Part shown: piece by piece, positions 29,425 to 40,733 of the stretch
Numbering within the stretch: the stretch's first letter is position 1
Layout of the letters: each line of letters opens with the position of its first letter
DNA from: Phymatolithon calcareum
Lineage: Eukaryota; Rhodophyta; Florideophyceae; Hapalidiales
Direction of reading: 5' to 3'
Assembly: GCA_977006965.1 (NCBI GenBank)
Contig: OZ345352.1
Location: 2,108,001 to 2,172,000, forward strand
DNA: 64,000 bases
The notes under the pieces: model-generated
What the model was told of the DNA's origin: nothing
Seen by the model: the letters and a program-made list of their open reading frames with translations, nothing else
The model's database searches: none
Position numbers and translations under genes: made by a program

Positions 29425-30240
29425 GGGATTGTTTAAAAGCCGCCAGTGCCTCACCTAGGAGTAGCAATGCCTGCTTTTGGAACAGTTTCGTATCTTAGCG
29501 TAGTCTGGTCATTCACGACCTCCTTGATTCGTATTTTTCTACGAACAAGTGCACATATGAGTCGCCTGCACTTGTTTTCCACACCAGTACCATCTCTGAT
29601 GATGATAAAATGCGTTGGAGCAGAACCAGCTCAATTTTGGCTGTAATACCAGAGCACTCACCTAGTATAAAAATCAGCCTCAGGCATCTCAGCAGTGTCT
29701 TTCTCTCATTTAAGCAGAGGATCCCTAGTAGTTTTGGCCGATTCAATGAGAATCGTCACTTATATTCCACTTTCTTCCTTTAATAGAAAACTCTCCTTTA
29801 GACAGAATCCATCCAAATCTCTTAACACTAGGAAAGTTGCCCCAAGCGTCAGCAAATGCGTTCGTAACTTTTAAAAAAAATCTACCGCATACAATGATGC
29901 AGTGGCCCATACTTCGATTTTTCTGTTCGTCAGTTTTTCTTCGATACTGCTCCCTGATCCGCGTTTTCAAAGGCTAATCCTAAGTCATCATACTCCTGGT
30001 GACACTCAACGTCTTTCGCTGGTTCCACTATCTCCTCCTCTCTACCAGAATAATATTATTTCTCTTCAAGGCGCTTATTAAGGCGCAGCAGGAGAAAGGC
30101 GAACATTTCCGCTTGATGTCTCTTCCTATCTCTGGTGGTTCTAGTCGATACAGGACTGGCATTTGGCCGCGCCAGTGCTCTGTACACTTTCCAAAGATAT
30201 GCTTGATAAATAATTTTTATGCAGATTCAATAGCCGAACT
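29425..30240 (-). pseudogene. family A non-LTR remnant (C-terminal coding and 3' end)
   Basis: The 3' hallmark AAAAGCCGCCAGTGCCTCACC marks its end at about 29425. The frame 29513-29746 reads LRCLRLIFILGECSGITAKI and ELVLLQRILSSSEM, matching family A residues around 690-720. An opposite-strand family D tail (GTTGCCCCAAGCGTCAGC, near 29835-29880) interrupts it. Farther up, 30100-30200 matches the HRRDRMRVLCRL-type region. The copy 2 counterpart is 59270-60070. Inactive. Confidence 0.6.
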
Positions 30241-30349
30241 GAAGCAGCATCACATTAACATTGCTGTCATGCAAATGATGAATTCGCCATTTCTTGTGCA
30301 CGACAGGAAGATGCGGTTCATTGAAACGTCTTCTGGATCCTTCTGATCT

Positions 30350-33050
30350 GCTTTTCTAAACATACAACCACAGTAATCCACAACTAAGGTTCATATTTTT
30401 GTACAAGCGTAGAGAGTGTGCGTATTCTCTTTGGTCTCTAGTGCGATAAAGTAAACATTTTTCGAAGGAGTAGAAATGGTAGATATGTAGATAAGAAGAT
30501 TGTAACGTCTGAATCGGACAAGGAGAATGAAGGTCATGACGAACGGCAACAGCATTAAGACCGGCTCTGGGATGTAGATATCCTTGCACTCATACATACG
30601 TCTGGACCTATAAAGGGAGGCAGGACATCACTGCTCAGCCGCTTAAACAAGCCTTTTAAATGAGTACATTAAATTCGTACAAACACTTCACTTCAGAAGA
30701 ATGGAGCAATGTCCGGTCGATAGACTTTAAAATCAATTTCAGGCCGGTACAATTCGCTTTCCAGACACTGTTGCAAAAGCACATGGGTAATTGGGGAAAG
30801 AGTGGCGTTGAATAATTCATTTCCTTTGGCGAATGGGATTCGAAATAATACAGTAATCCTGAAAAGACAATTGGCGAGAACAAGGGCACAAGTCGAGCTG
30901 GTGTTTCTAATATTTCGGCTGGCAGAGAGCTAGAGATTTTTGCATCGGACTGTACACTACCTCAACGAACTTCTGGGATTATGTTCCATTGAGGGCTTGT
31001 TGAATGATCGTGAGCTTGTTCGAAAGGATTCTGCGCTCCATATTGGCACTGCCGAGGACCTGACTTTGCACATAAGAACCCAAACACTTGTGAAATGCTT
31101 CCCCAAATCCCTAAGTAATCTCTTTTTTGTAAATTTACCCTCCGAATTACAGCTAGTTAGAGTAGTCGTGATACACTAGTTGGCCACAACTAGTACAAGG
31201 TATATTGCTGAATTGTTTGCCATTTGCATAATTCTCGTGGCTCGCATTCTAGATCTACGTCTTCCCAGTTCATACACCGTTGTAATAATTACTGTAACAC
31301 TGATCTCATAACCGGACCTCGTTTACAATGCAGTGTTCGGCATTTTCAGCGAAATTCGTGAGTGCCTTTGCAAGAAATGACCGATGATTTCATTCCAAGT
31401 TTGTGCTCAACGGGCGCGTAGATGTCAACTACATTAAAATTGCATGCTCCTTGCTATAGCCCTGTCCGTTTTTAGAAAATCTCCTTAATCGAAAGCTACA
31501 GCTGTATAGTTGCATGTCGTACACCGTGCAAACGCATGTTGTCCTTCCAGATGAGCCCTTATGAGCTTCCAAAATAAACAATATGCATATATTGCTTGAG
31601 TGTGACTTGTGCACCCACATGTTCGAAAGTGTTGCTGACTACAACTTTATGTTCGAGGGGTCCCCTTGATTCTATTTTCAGACAGCAGAATATGCTTTCC
31701 AGTCGGATCTACTAAAAATATACTGCACATTTAAATGGGTTCCAGTGGAGCTTGCGGTCGCGTGTGCGGCCCCTCAACGTAGAAGCCGAAATAAACTGAT
31801 TTCTCTATGGGAACCTAGTGATGGAAACCACGCTGAAATCGAGCTTGACTTCATAGCACCGGACTACTCAAGTCCGTTCTCCCGTGCGAAAAGAATGTAG
31901 AACATTGTTTCTTTACTTTATATTGCAATTGTTTTTCGTAGTCCGAAACGAATAGAAATTTTATTCCACATCATTCGAAAATTGTCATGTTTTGAATTTC
32001 CTGCCCGTCATCAAGTTATTAGTGCGAAGAGATAGCCCCAGATGAGAAGCGATCTACAGTACGTTAGTATGGTGCAGTACCGTACATAACTTGACCCTAC
32101 AGTCTTTGTCACAACTGGGGCAAATCAGATGGTAATGTTTGAGAGTGAGACGCGGCTTGAATATATAGCCATGGAATTACGTACGTTAACAAACACGACT
32201 GGCAGATGTTAAAGCAAGCTTCTGTAACCAACTGTGCATGAAGACATGCGAGAATGCCGCTCTCTCGTATTATTGGTTTGCCAAATAGGTCAACGGTCGA
32301 GGTGAAGTTTACATACTCAGCAACTACTTACAGCAATAGTTTCTCTTGAGATCTTCATGACAGCGTTAGATTTAGAACTTTAGCATGTTCAGTTTTTCCT
32401 TCCAACCGAAAGGGAGGGAAACGGAACATTATCCCAGAGCGCACCCATAAAAAGAGGACTAACTTCTTTCTTCCACCCTTTTTTGCAACTGTTTAGTTGT
32501 TTATTTGAAGGCCCTCATTAGCACTTCTACGACTGTACGGGTGCTCCTTTTCATAACCTGTTCATTCTAGTATATCGCCTGGTCCCTAATACAGGGACTC
32601 CTCGTTCTCTATATTGTCAATTATCGTGAGACTGTAGAGTAGTATGAAGTCTAATGCCTTTCCGTTCTTAGCATCTCTTGCACCCTGCTTCACTTAGTAA
32701 GATATCCAAGCAGACTCAGATGGCTCTCTTTGTCGTGATCGCCACGATATCTTCCGCGGGTTATCGGCATAGAATATTCCTGTTATATTCATTTCATTTC
32801 GCGTTAGCATTCCCCAGACGTCTCAAGTCGTCCATTTCGTTTGGCCCTCATCGTCGGCATCATGACGAATTTCATCAACACAACCACATGTGGCGTCAAC
32901 AAGCCCCTGTTGCCGGCGAGAATTTTGCTTTCGGTTGGTCACCAGGTTTGGCTCCCCAATTTTTCTTTTGCATCTGAACAACTACATTATCCGCATGTTG
33001 TGTCACTGTGGTCTTGAGGAAGTGAACAATACTTTTGCTAATCGGGAAAA
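30350..33050. other. unassigned sequence conserved in copy 2
   Basis: It matches 60230-63830 apart from private insertions. Frames are short. The best ones are 30940-31179 (LNELLGLCSIEGLLNDREL..., with partner 61828-62100) and 32678-32977 (ALFVVIATISSAGYRHRIFL..., partner 63529-63747), both with altered ends between copies. About 155 bp near 32475-32628 is private to copy 1. No gene can be named. Confidence 0.3.
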
Positions 33051-33059
33051 TGTAATTGT

Positions 33060-33745
33060 TTATTTAAAAGCTCCCAACGCCTCACCTAGGAGAAACAAGG
33101 CTTGCTTTCGGAACCGTTTTCTAATGTAGCGTAATTTGGTCACTCATGGCCTCCTTAATTCGAATTTCTCTACTAACAAGTGCACTGAGTCGTTTGCACT
33201 CATCTTCCACATCAGGGCCCACCTGCGCTCATGATAAAATGCGTTGGAGCGCAACCAGCTCAATTACCGCTGTGGTACCACAGTACTCATCCAGTATCGA
33301 TTTTGTCCACAATGGCGCTCTATTAAAAATCAGTCTTAGGCATCTCAGACGTGTCGTCCTGTCCCTTAAGCAGATGATCCCTTGTAGTTGGTCGATTCAA
33401 AGGGAATCGTCAGTGATCTTTGATTTTCTTCCTGTGCCCATACTTCGATTATTTCTCTTCTTCGGCTCTTATTTGATACTGCTCCCTGTTCCGCTTTTTG
33501 CAAAGCTTTTCTCAAGTCGTAGAATTCCTTGAGACACTCCACGTCCTTTATTGCTTCTACTATGTCCTCTTCTCTACCAGGATATTCTTCTGTCTCTTCG
33601 CGGTGCTTCTTATGCGGTAGCAGGCGCAGGGAGAACCTTTCCGCTTGTCGTCTTCTTCTCATCTCTGGAGGTTCTAGTCCACAAAGGACTCGAGTTTGGC
33701 CGCGGCGGTGCTCTGCATACTTTCCGAATACATTCTTGTAAAATA
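33060..33745 (-). pseudogene. family A non-LTR remnant at the right edge of copy 1
   Basis: The 3' hallmark TTTATTTAAAAGCTCCCAACGC is at 33060. The frame 33366-33662 reads RRQAERFSLRLLPHKKHREE, TEEYPGREEDIVEAIKDVEC and LRKALQKAEQGAVSNKSRRR, aligning with family A residues about 590-660. Further 5' sequence (33670-33740) fits the RVLCRL region. Copy 2 keeps the part from 63838 on but lacks the 3' end (about 90 bp missing at 63833). Confidence 0.7.
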
Positions 33746-33824
33746 ATACTGTTGCTAATCGTTATCCCAATTCGGGCGGACCTCTTTCTTCTCGGTGTGC
33801 GCTAGCACCTATGCAGCGTAGGAA

Positions 33825-34055
33825 ATGAATAGACTTCATGGCTCATGCCCACCAAAATCTCTCGCGACCGTACAAAGAACATTACTCTCTGTAAGGTCAC
33901 GATCATGCGTCAGACCAACGCCAGATTCAATCTTTGGTGACATATCTGGACGAGACGTGAAAGCCGCAGTCAAATTCGCCAGCGATACGATAGAATGGAA
34001 GACACTACTAGCCACATTAGGGGAAAAGGCAAAATGAATGAATGAATGATCAAGA
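33825..34055 (+). pseudogene. C-terminal retroelement fragment with (AATG)n tail
   Basis: The frame to the stop at 34037 ends CVRPTPDSIFGDISGRDVKA, AVKFASDTIEWKTLLATLGE, KAK. It is followed at once by AATG repeated three to four times (34032-34047). It is the least damaged copy of the fragment seen at about 4520-4960 and 44115-44545. The simple-repeat tail suggests the 3' end of a non-LTR element; I cannot name the clade. Confidence 0.45.
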
Positions 34056-34865
34056 GCCACTTTTTTGATGCACTCCACTCTATCATATCATGCTGAAACA
34101 TATTTCAGTCAACAGTATTTACCGTTTTGCAAAATGATTCGCCGTTCTGATAGCCATTAGAGAAATCATATGAAAAATATATTATTTTCAATATGTCAAC
34201 GAACTTTTCATCCATAGGGCATGTCCCCTTACACTATACATCCCTCAAGATTCGAAGGGCTATTCGAAATGCACTGCTAATCTCAAACTTCGTGTCGACC
34301 TCATCTGTTCCTCCGGGTGGGGAGGATGTAATTCAATTTCCAATCGCGACCAAGGATCCCAATATTACGACAGACGCCCGGTCATATTCTGCTGCAGATT
34401 CAAGTTGTAATGCATCTGTTTGGGAACACATTGTTTCCAATATCGAGCATATATCAGATAGAAGCAGTGCATTATCTTTGTATCCTTACACTTTCTAACA
34501 ACTCCGAAGATGTAAACGCGGAAGTATTTCTGAGATGAAGAACAGGTCCTATGCTATTCTGAAGCGAAAAACACAAGAATGACGAGATTTAGTTTCACGT
34601 CGGCAAGAGTTAAGACGGAAGCCAACACTTATGACTCATTCCCCCTGTGTTACGCATTTCCATATGCCCTCTCGCGGGATCGCTGCCATAACACTAATTC
34701 CTGCTCCGAAAACGTGACGCATCATCTACAATGCTTAAAATGTTGAATGACTCCATGCTCATTTAACAGCACAATGAAGAGCCCGAGGTTTGAGTTAACG
34801 CGGCAACAATGTTCACTAACGATGTACGTCACAGATTCAATGTTTCCGAAGCTACTACGCACGCA

Positions 34866-34871
34866 TATAAA
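34866..34871 (+). promoter_or_regulatory. TATA box of the diverged unit
   Basis: TATAAA, 200 bp before the ATG at 35066, in an otherwise conserved leader (TCATCTTCTCCCCA, GTCTCATCACCCG, AAGCACTCTTC). Confidence 0.5.
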
Positions 34872-35065
34872 CACCTCATGTCATCTTCTCCCCACAGGAG
34901 ATTGATCAGCTCAAAAACCAAGCTCATAATCCGTCTCATCACCCGGTCCAACTTTTTTTGCATCCCCAGCCGCCAAAGCACTAGCCCATTCAAATAAGCA
35001 CTCTTCAGTCATCCGTAACACTCTTCCGCTGACGTCTTAGCTTCCGGCGTCTTTGATATTCAGCT

Positions 35066-35188
35066 ATGCCTTTTCAAAACCCGCCGCCGCGCTGCCCGCC
35101 GAAGACTCCATACAACCCGCCGTTGAATGGAGGAGAAGTTCCGCCGATGTACCCGTCGCTTCCTGGAAGCCTGGCGCATCAGCAATGA
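35066..35188 (+). CDS. small proline-rich protein, diverged 40-residue copy
   Basis: The frame is MPFQNPPPRC, the core PKTPYNPPLNGGEVPPM (residues 12-28), then YPSLPGSLAHQQ and TGA. Relative to the 62-residue copies, 30 codons of the N-terminal basic part are missing, an in-frame change. In the 17-codon core there are three silent changes and two mild replacements (K to N, D to E), while the leader differs at about one base in five. An AATAAA at about 35349 could be the polyadenylation signal. Conservation of frame under divergence is the strongest sign that the family is translated. Function unknown. Confidence 0.5.
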   Translation: MPFQNPPPRCPPKTPYNPPLNGGEVPPMYPSLPGSLAHQQ

Positions 35189-35399
35189 GCAGGCTAAGTC
35201 TGTGAAATGTATCTCCATTGGTTTAAGTTCAATGAATTATCTGCGACGAACAAACTCGTTGCTCTAATATCCGATTTGATTTTAGTTTGAGTTCTATATG
35301 TAGCTCTATTGAAAGTTGGTGCAGATGTGCGTTGGACTGTTCTTACTTAAATAAACTGAGTAAACAATTGTTTACCTTATCCCTTGTGTTGTGCAGCGC

Positions 35400-36880
35400 T
35401 GGCGCTATCATTAGAATGGTCATGAATATAGATAATAAGATGGTTCTTCGTACCAACGCACCAGCAGAAGTCTCGCAGCTCGACTTTTCTGCAACGTGGG
35501 CTAGCGTGAAGTGGTAATGAGCTCGATTTTTTCACAGCATGGCTCTAACTTTCTACCATACGAATGACGAATTGACCGCATCTGGTGCACTAATGAGAGA
35601 TACGGTGAGTCGCAACGACTTCCGGATCCTTCTAACTTTGCACTCGTAATACCCCACAACAATTGTGCATGCTCATCTACAATCGTACCTAGTGCACGAG
35701 GTTTCGACTTCTGGGCCACAAGACTGTGCGTGTTCTCTCTCGTCAACACAGGAACTAGATTAAAAAATAGTCCCATACTTCGGAAATCCAGTTTGATTTC
35801 GAGCCGACATACGGGCATCAGGGAGCAGAGAAACATTGTTGTGTTATATAAGAGAAGAAGTACTTTGTTGCAGGTAGTGCCTGAGGAATCCTTGCCTGTA
35901 TTTTCGTAAGCCTGTGGGGCTTTTAAAAATAAACTTACCAAAAAATATGATTGTAGTCTTGTTCACTGTACATTCCCTATACATTGTGCATGTTTAGCAA
36001 CGGTCGAGTGTTTACATATTTCAAGTGAACAGTCGATCCTTGCTGCACTCGGAAATGTTTCCCAACTGGAGCGTAGAAATCATTCTCACGACCGCACTCA
36101 ACTCTAGGAATAGCCTTACCGCCGACTTATGTTGTTATAACTGATTCGTCCACACGGCGCACCAGACTGTTGCGATCGCAGTAACAATGCATGAATGTTC
36201 CCGTGAGGCATTTCTCTCGGTGTCGATATTTTCGATGTTGTCTAGCATTTACACAAGAGTCGCACGATAATGCCGCACGACATGGAAACATACTCAATTT
36301 TATCATTCTGAAGATACATTTGCAATTAAATCTCCACGATCTTCGTCCCTACCCAGCTGGGCCTCCCCGGCCCAAGCAACCGATTCCCGTCTTATGCTGT
36401 ACTCATTATTAGCTCATCTGTGCCGCACGTCCATCAACGACATAACGTCTGGCACCCGTTCCCTAATCAACCATACCTGGCCGAAACCTTCCACTGCCGT
36501 CACAGCCCATCCCGTAGATGTGGCCCAGCTTTTCGCATTGTCACGTCGCTCAGCAGGGCTCTGTATCACCATTTATGACTGTACTATACTTGGCCAAAGT
36601 GGTGCAAAGCACTGCTTTCAGTACAGCTTAAACTGATGATGTTTCTATTAGCTTCTTCTCACCGTCAGGGTTACAGACAGATCTTGCAGGAATAGAGATA
36701 GGAGCAAAATTCTCCGAGAAAATCAACTCGACTATTTTCCGTCACATGGCGAAAGAAAGAGGTTGTTGTTGGCGTTCAATCTGTACATCATTAAGGTGCT
36801 AGTCGTATATCCCTTGCCCAACCACGGATGGGATATGCTGTGCTCGGAAGCGGCTTCGTGTTCTTTAATCCATCTTCTTG
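35400..36880. other. unassigned region with one retroelement 3' end
   Basis: At 35900-35935 the plus strand has GTGGGGCTTTTAAAAATAAAC, a 3' end resembling the one at 45965-45990 in family H surroundings. Frames on both strands (e.g. minus 35501-35941) show no recognisable motif. From 36000 to 36880 I see nothing assignable. Confidence 0.3.
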
Positions 36881-37798
36881 GTACAGTCACGAGCCGCTTT
36901 TGGGATGAACTTCAGTGCATCATATCATGGCCGTGTTTCTGTCAAATGGTGTAAATGTTCTGCAAAATGATTCGTTGTTCTAAAAACCATTAAAGAAATC
37001 ATAAGACAACTATATCATTTTCAATTGGTCAACAAACTATGCATGAAGAGGAGAAGCACCCTATACTAAAACATTTATGTTGTTATGGCTCATGGTGCGA
37101 AGGTCTGTTAGAAATGCACTGCGAATACCAAAATTCGACTCTACCCAATATTTGAAGATCGGAGCTCATCCGTTCCTCCGGGAATGGAGCATGTAATTTA
37201 AGTTTCCAATCGCGTCCAAGGATCCAAATAATTTCACGTGTTGAGCGGCAAAAACAAGACCCGTGGTTATATTCTTCTCTAGATTCAAGTCGTAATGCAT
37301 GTGTTTGAGAGAAGTCATTGTTTTCAGTACTGATCTAAAGCGCATATAAACAGTGTATTATCTTCGTATCCTTACACCGGATTAGCACTTATCGGGAATT
37401 ATGTGGCGGGCGCAATATTGTGATAAATATCAGATTTGCCAGAAATCAATGAATCCGGAATCCACAAGCAGAATTTTCTCAGTGGCGCTCTCATTTATGG
37501 CCTTCGCAACGGCAATACCTCTGGAACCAATACGCCGCGACATCCAGATAGGAAGCAAAAACACGCGAACCCAGTTATTCAAAAAATGGGAAGCACCGCT
37601 CATATGAGCACTTATCTATATTAAGCCAGAGTCACTGCAGTCCCTTTTTCTCTCGTTTATTGTCATTTTTTCTACTGTTTAGGTAGCTCGCTGCTATGTG
37701 GGCGATCTCTTTCGCGCATGGTGAGACTCGCAAATCCTTACATTAAAGCTTTATAGAGAACTCCAGGGATTAGTAGAACACATTCACGTGGATGACGG

Positions 37799-38125
37799 CA
37801 AAGCATTGGAATTATTTATTTATTTTTATTCTTTTCTCGAAAAGTGTCGAGAATAAATAATTTATTGTTGAACGCAGAAGCAATAAATTATTGTATTCAA
37901 GTTCAGTGAGGTATAAATAACTGGTTATTCCCCGAATTATTGGATCCTTCTTGCTACTTTCTGTCGCGATAGAATAACCGGATCGAAAAAATGAGGAGTC
38001 CGATACAATAATTGTCGCAACCACGACGATCTCAATAAATACAATAAATATGCGAGACTCAGGAATAAATTATTGGAACAATAATTTAAATAATTACAAT
38101 AGCAATTATTTTTTCCAATGCTTTG
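37799..38125. mobile_element. 327 bp hAT-like MITE with 8 bp target duplication
   Basis: Terminal inverted repeats CAAAGCATTGGAA / complement (TTCCAATGCTTTG). GATGACGG is duplicated at 37791-37798 and 38126-38133. The other two unit copies have the empty site (GATGACGGAGTGATGGCC at about 27343 and 57563). The body is AT-rich with repeated AATAAATTATTG-type blocks and no transposase. The 8 bp duplication and CA...TG ends fit the hAT superfamily. Confidence 0.9.
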
Positions 38126-38681
38126 GATGACGGAGTGATGGCCATGTTTCTATATCAGCTTTAAAGTGTTGGAGTCGAAAAGAGAATAATGCATTAAGAG
38201 GCGAGAAAGACAGACAACAGTGTTCTCAGTCACATAATAAGTTATCATATTTCAACCGTTCAGTGACCTGGTCAAAAGTGTGAGATATTCTGACGCTTTC
38301 TAACAATCTCGAAGATGTAAACACGAATGTATTACTGAGATGAATAGTACAAGTTATACTATTTTGGATTTAAGAATAGAACTATGGCGACATTTTGTGT
38401 CACGTTGGCAAGAGTTTAGAAAGAAGTCCAACACTTCTGACTCCGACCCAAGTTGTAACTCATTTGCCAGTGCCACCTCTCAGGATCGTTTCCACAGTGC
38501 TAAATCCAGCTCCAGCGACGCAGCGCATCCTCTTCCATGCTTAAAACGTTCCAAAACGTTGCATGATTAAATATTGATTTGATCGCACAACGATGAGCAC
38601 GATGTTTGTCAGTGAGCGCACAACAATGTTGCAGAGTGACATATGTGAAAGATTTGGTGTTTTGGAAGCCACTGTATCATG

Positions 38682-38688
38682 TATATAA
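38682..38688 (+). promoter_or_regulatory. TATA box, third unit copy
   Basis: TATATAA, 193 bp before the ATG at 38875; identical surroundings to 27899. Confidence 0.5.
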
Positions 38689-38874
38689 GCACCATCTTCT
38701 CCCCAAAAGAGTTTGCTCAGCCCAGAAACCAAGCTCGTAGTCCGTCTCATCACCCGCCTTAACCTCTTGAACCCCTAGCCGCCAAAGCATTAGCCCATTC
38801 AAATAAGCACTCTTCGGTTATCCGTGACCCGCTTCCGCTGAAGTCTTCGACTCCGTAGTCTTTGATATTCAACA

Positions 38875-39063
38875 ATGCAGCGCCGTAACCCGCCTATTTC
38901 TTCATCGTCGAAACCGCCGAAGGATTTGGAATTGCCCAAGACTGTACCAGAAGCGCGGCGGAGAGGTCGTGCTGGTCGGTCGGCGTCGCGCGGCCAGCCG
39001 AAGACTCCGTACAATCCGCCGCTGAAAGGAGGAGACGTTCCGCCGATGAAACATTCTCGATAA
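38875..39063 (+). CDS. small proline-rich basic protein, 62 residues (third copy)
   Basis: Identical to the 28092 copy except for one replacement (L to Q just before the core PKTPYNPPLKGGDVPPM). Past the TAA the same frame runs GSLADQHRTG to a TGA, as in the 58312 copy. It has the same leader and TATA spacing. Near-identity to copy 1 means it adds little independent evidence for selection, but it shows recent amplification of the unit. Confidence 0.45.
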   Translation: MQRRNPPISSSSKPPKDLELPKTVPEARRRGRAGRSASRGQPKTPYNPPLKGGDVPPMKHSR

Positions 39064-39823
39064 GGAAGCCTGGCAGATCAGCACCGAACAGGATGAATGT
39101 AAGAAATGTATCTCCATGGTTTTAACTATAATGAATTCTCTGCGACTACTAAGTTTTGTTGCTCAAGCTCGCGCTTTGATTTTCGATTGATTCATATACG
39201 TACTACTAGCAAATAAGTGGCACAGCTGTGCGTACGACTGTTGCCCCATCACTAAACTGAGAAAATAATTGTATTGCTTATCCCTCCGACTCTGTGATTG
39301 TAGTGGGCATTCTTTTTCTAAGCAACCATTTAATTTTTTATTCAAAGGCCCCCAGGAAAACTCCTAAGACTGTACCGGACACCAACCAGAGTAAATTTGT
39401 AGATCACCCCGGGAGCACAGTCCATAGCCTTTCGGGAACACAAGCGGTCGTCGTGATCGATCTAGAGCGCGAGGCTACGCCGTGTAGAGGCAGGAAAGCT
39501 CGTTGAGCTGAAAATGAGAATAGACGTCGGCTTGTACCGGAAAGAAGCCGCACCGCCCAAGGAGCACACTCCATAACTTTACGGGAACACAGGCACACAC
39601 GGAGATCAAGTGCATATACGAGGCTACGCCGTGTGGGGTTGAGTCAGTCTCGCCGACAGCAGCGCACGCGTCGTAGGGACTCGCGATAAAGAACATCAAA
39701 ACGAAAAGAATGAGAACAGAACGTAAGAGTAGGCGAGGACGGTGAAACCAGGTAGAAGGAGATAGGCGCAACTCGCCAGAAGAAGAGTCGATGTACGGCT
39801 GAAGAAAACTTGACAGCCTTGCG

Positions 39824-39930
39824 GGGGGGGGGGGGGGCGGGGAGGAATTGTATGCTTTTATTTTAGAAGCTCTCAATACCGTCACACGCAAACACCAGAG
39901 CAGCTTCAATTTGCGCATTAACCCTTCTGG
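39824..39930 (-). mobile_element. family E tail with a ~15 bp C-tract (third unit copy)
   Basis: Plus strand shows 15 G, C, GGGG, AGG then AATTGTATGCTTTTATTTTA and GAAGCTCTCAATACC. It is the same ancestral insertion as 29242 and 59084 with a longer homopolymer. Confidence 0.6.
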
Positions 39931-40490
39931 GGAAGACTACATGGTATGGCCGCCATCATCACACCATCATCTCCTCTTTCATCTCGATTTCTAGCATTAT
40001 TAATTTTTCCATCGCTTGTTGCACTTCCTCTTCTGCTCTGTCATCCATCTGTGGCTACCTTAGGTAGCAGCCTTGCGGGAACTCGATTGGTCGCGCAGTT
40101 TGGACACGATCGCGAACATTCCCCTGGGTGAGGACGGATAAGTTCGGAGAGATAATCGCTGACGTCGCAGTCATCTTGATGCGAATGGATGGCGACGTCG
40201 TTCTTGATACTGAGACCTTGACTGGTCGCAGAACTTGGCAAGAGCGCGCGAGAAGGGAAAAGGGAAAATTGCACGTGATTTGCTCCGCGCTGGCTTGTAT
40301 GGTGAAGTGGTTGCGGAAAAGCAGGGTAGGGACGATGTCTTCTTCCGGCGGCGACCCTGGCTTGGCCGTCGACCTTGAAAGGAACGCACGAATAGGGAAA
40401 AGGGGAACCTGAGCGCGATTTTCTCCGTGCTGGCTTGCACGGCACAGCAGTTGCGGTCAAGAAGGGTGGGAAGAACTCGAACTCCGTGTG
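39931..40490. repeat. unassigned sequence with an imperfect 140 bp tandem duplication
   Basis: GAGCGCGCGAGAAGGGAAAA... at 40242 and GAACGCACGAATAGGGAAAA... at 40382 start two related units (shared CTCCG(C/T)GCTGGCTTG, TTGCGG, AGGGT(A/G)GGA). The period is not a multiple of three, arguing against a coding repeat. The rest is unassigned. Confidence 0.55.
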
Positions 40491-40733
40491 GTCGAAGGGA
40501 CGGGGGATATGTGTTGATTTATTTTAAAAGCTCCCAAGCCCTCTCTTGAAGAGTAACAGGGCCGCTTTCGCACGATTTTCTAAGCTCACGTAGTTTGACT
40601 GTTCAGTATATCCTTGATTCCTATTTCTCTCCCAACAAGTGCTCCAGTGAGTCGCTTACATTCATATTCAATTTCAGAACTAATCTTGGATGAAGATAGA
40701 ATGCGTTGGAGCGCGACCATCTCAATCACGGCT

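Larger units (their letters stand above)
15878..33540. repeat. large segmental duplication, copy 1
   Basis: From GCCGACCTGACTCAAG (15880) to about 33540 the sequence is collinear with 47248-64000. Most aligned blocks differ by a few percent by eye. Copy 1 has private insertions: a MITE-like element (15981-16339), an inverted-repeat element (19288-20280), PB3 (20337-22313) and a segment bounded by 49 bp direct repeats (23916-24412). Copy 2 has others. Positions 16340-19287, 22318-28560 and 30350-33050 hold no gene I can name. Confidence 0.85.
34082..35400. repeat. diverged copy of repeat unit P
   Basis: Collinear with 26510-28500 but with roughly one fifth of positions changed in the untranslated parts. 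It lacks about 580 bp corresponding to 26925-27508 (junction CCTTACAC|TTTCTAACAA). It keeps the TATA box, leader, frame and the region downstream to AAACTGAGTAAACAATTG. Confidence 0.75.
36885..39915. repeat. repeat unit P, third copy
   Basis: Almost identical to 26510-29290 and to 56650-59130. It is the only copy with the hAT-like MITE (37799-38125). At its right it keeps the family E tail and a following A-poor stretch, then diverges at about 39915. Confidence 0.8.

Noticed and set aside
39824-39845. G-runs as telomeric repeat arrays
   Set aside because: They are single homopolymers at retroelement 3' ends, not arrays of a repeated unit; any link to telomeres is only a hypothesis.
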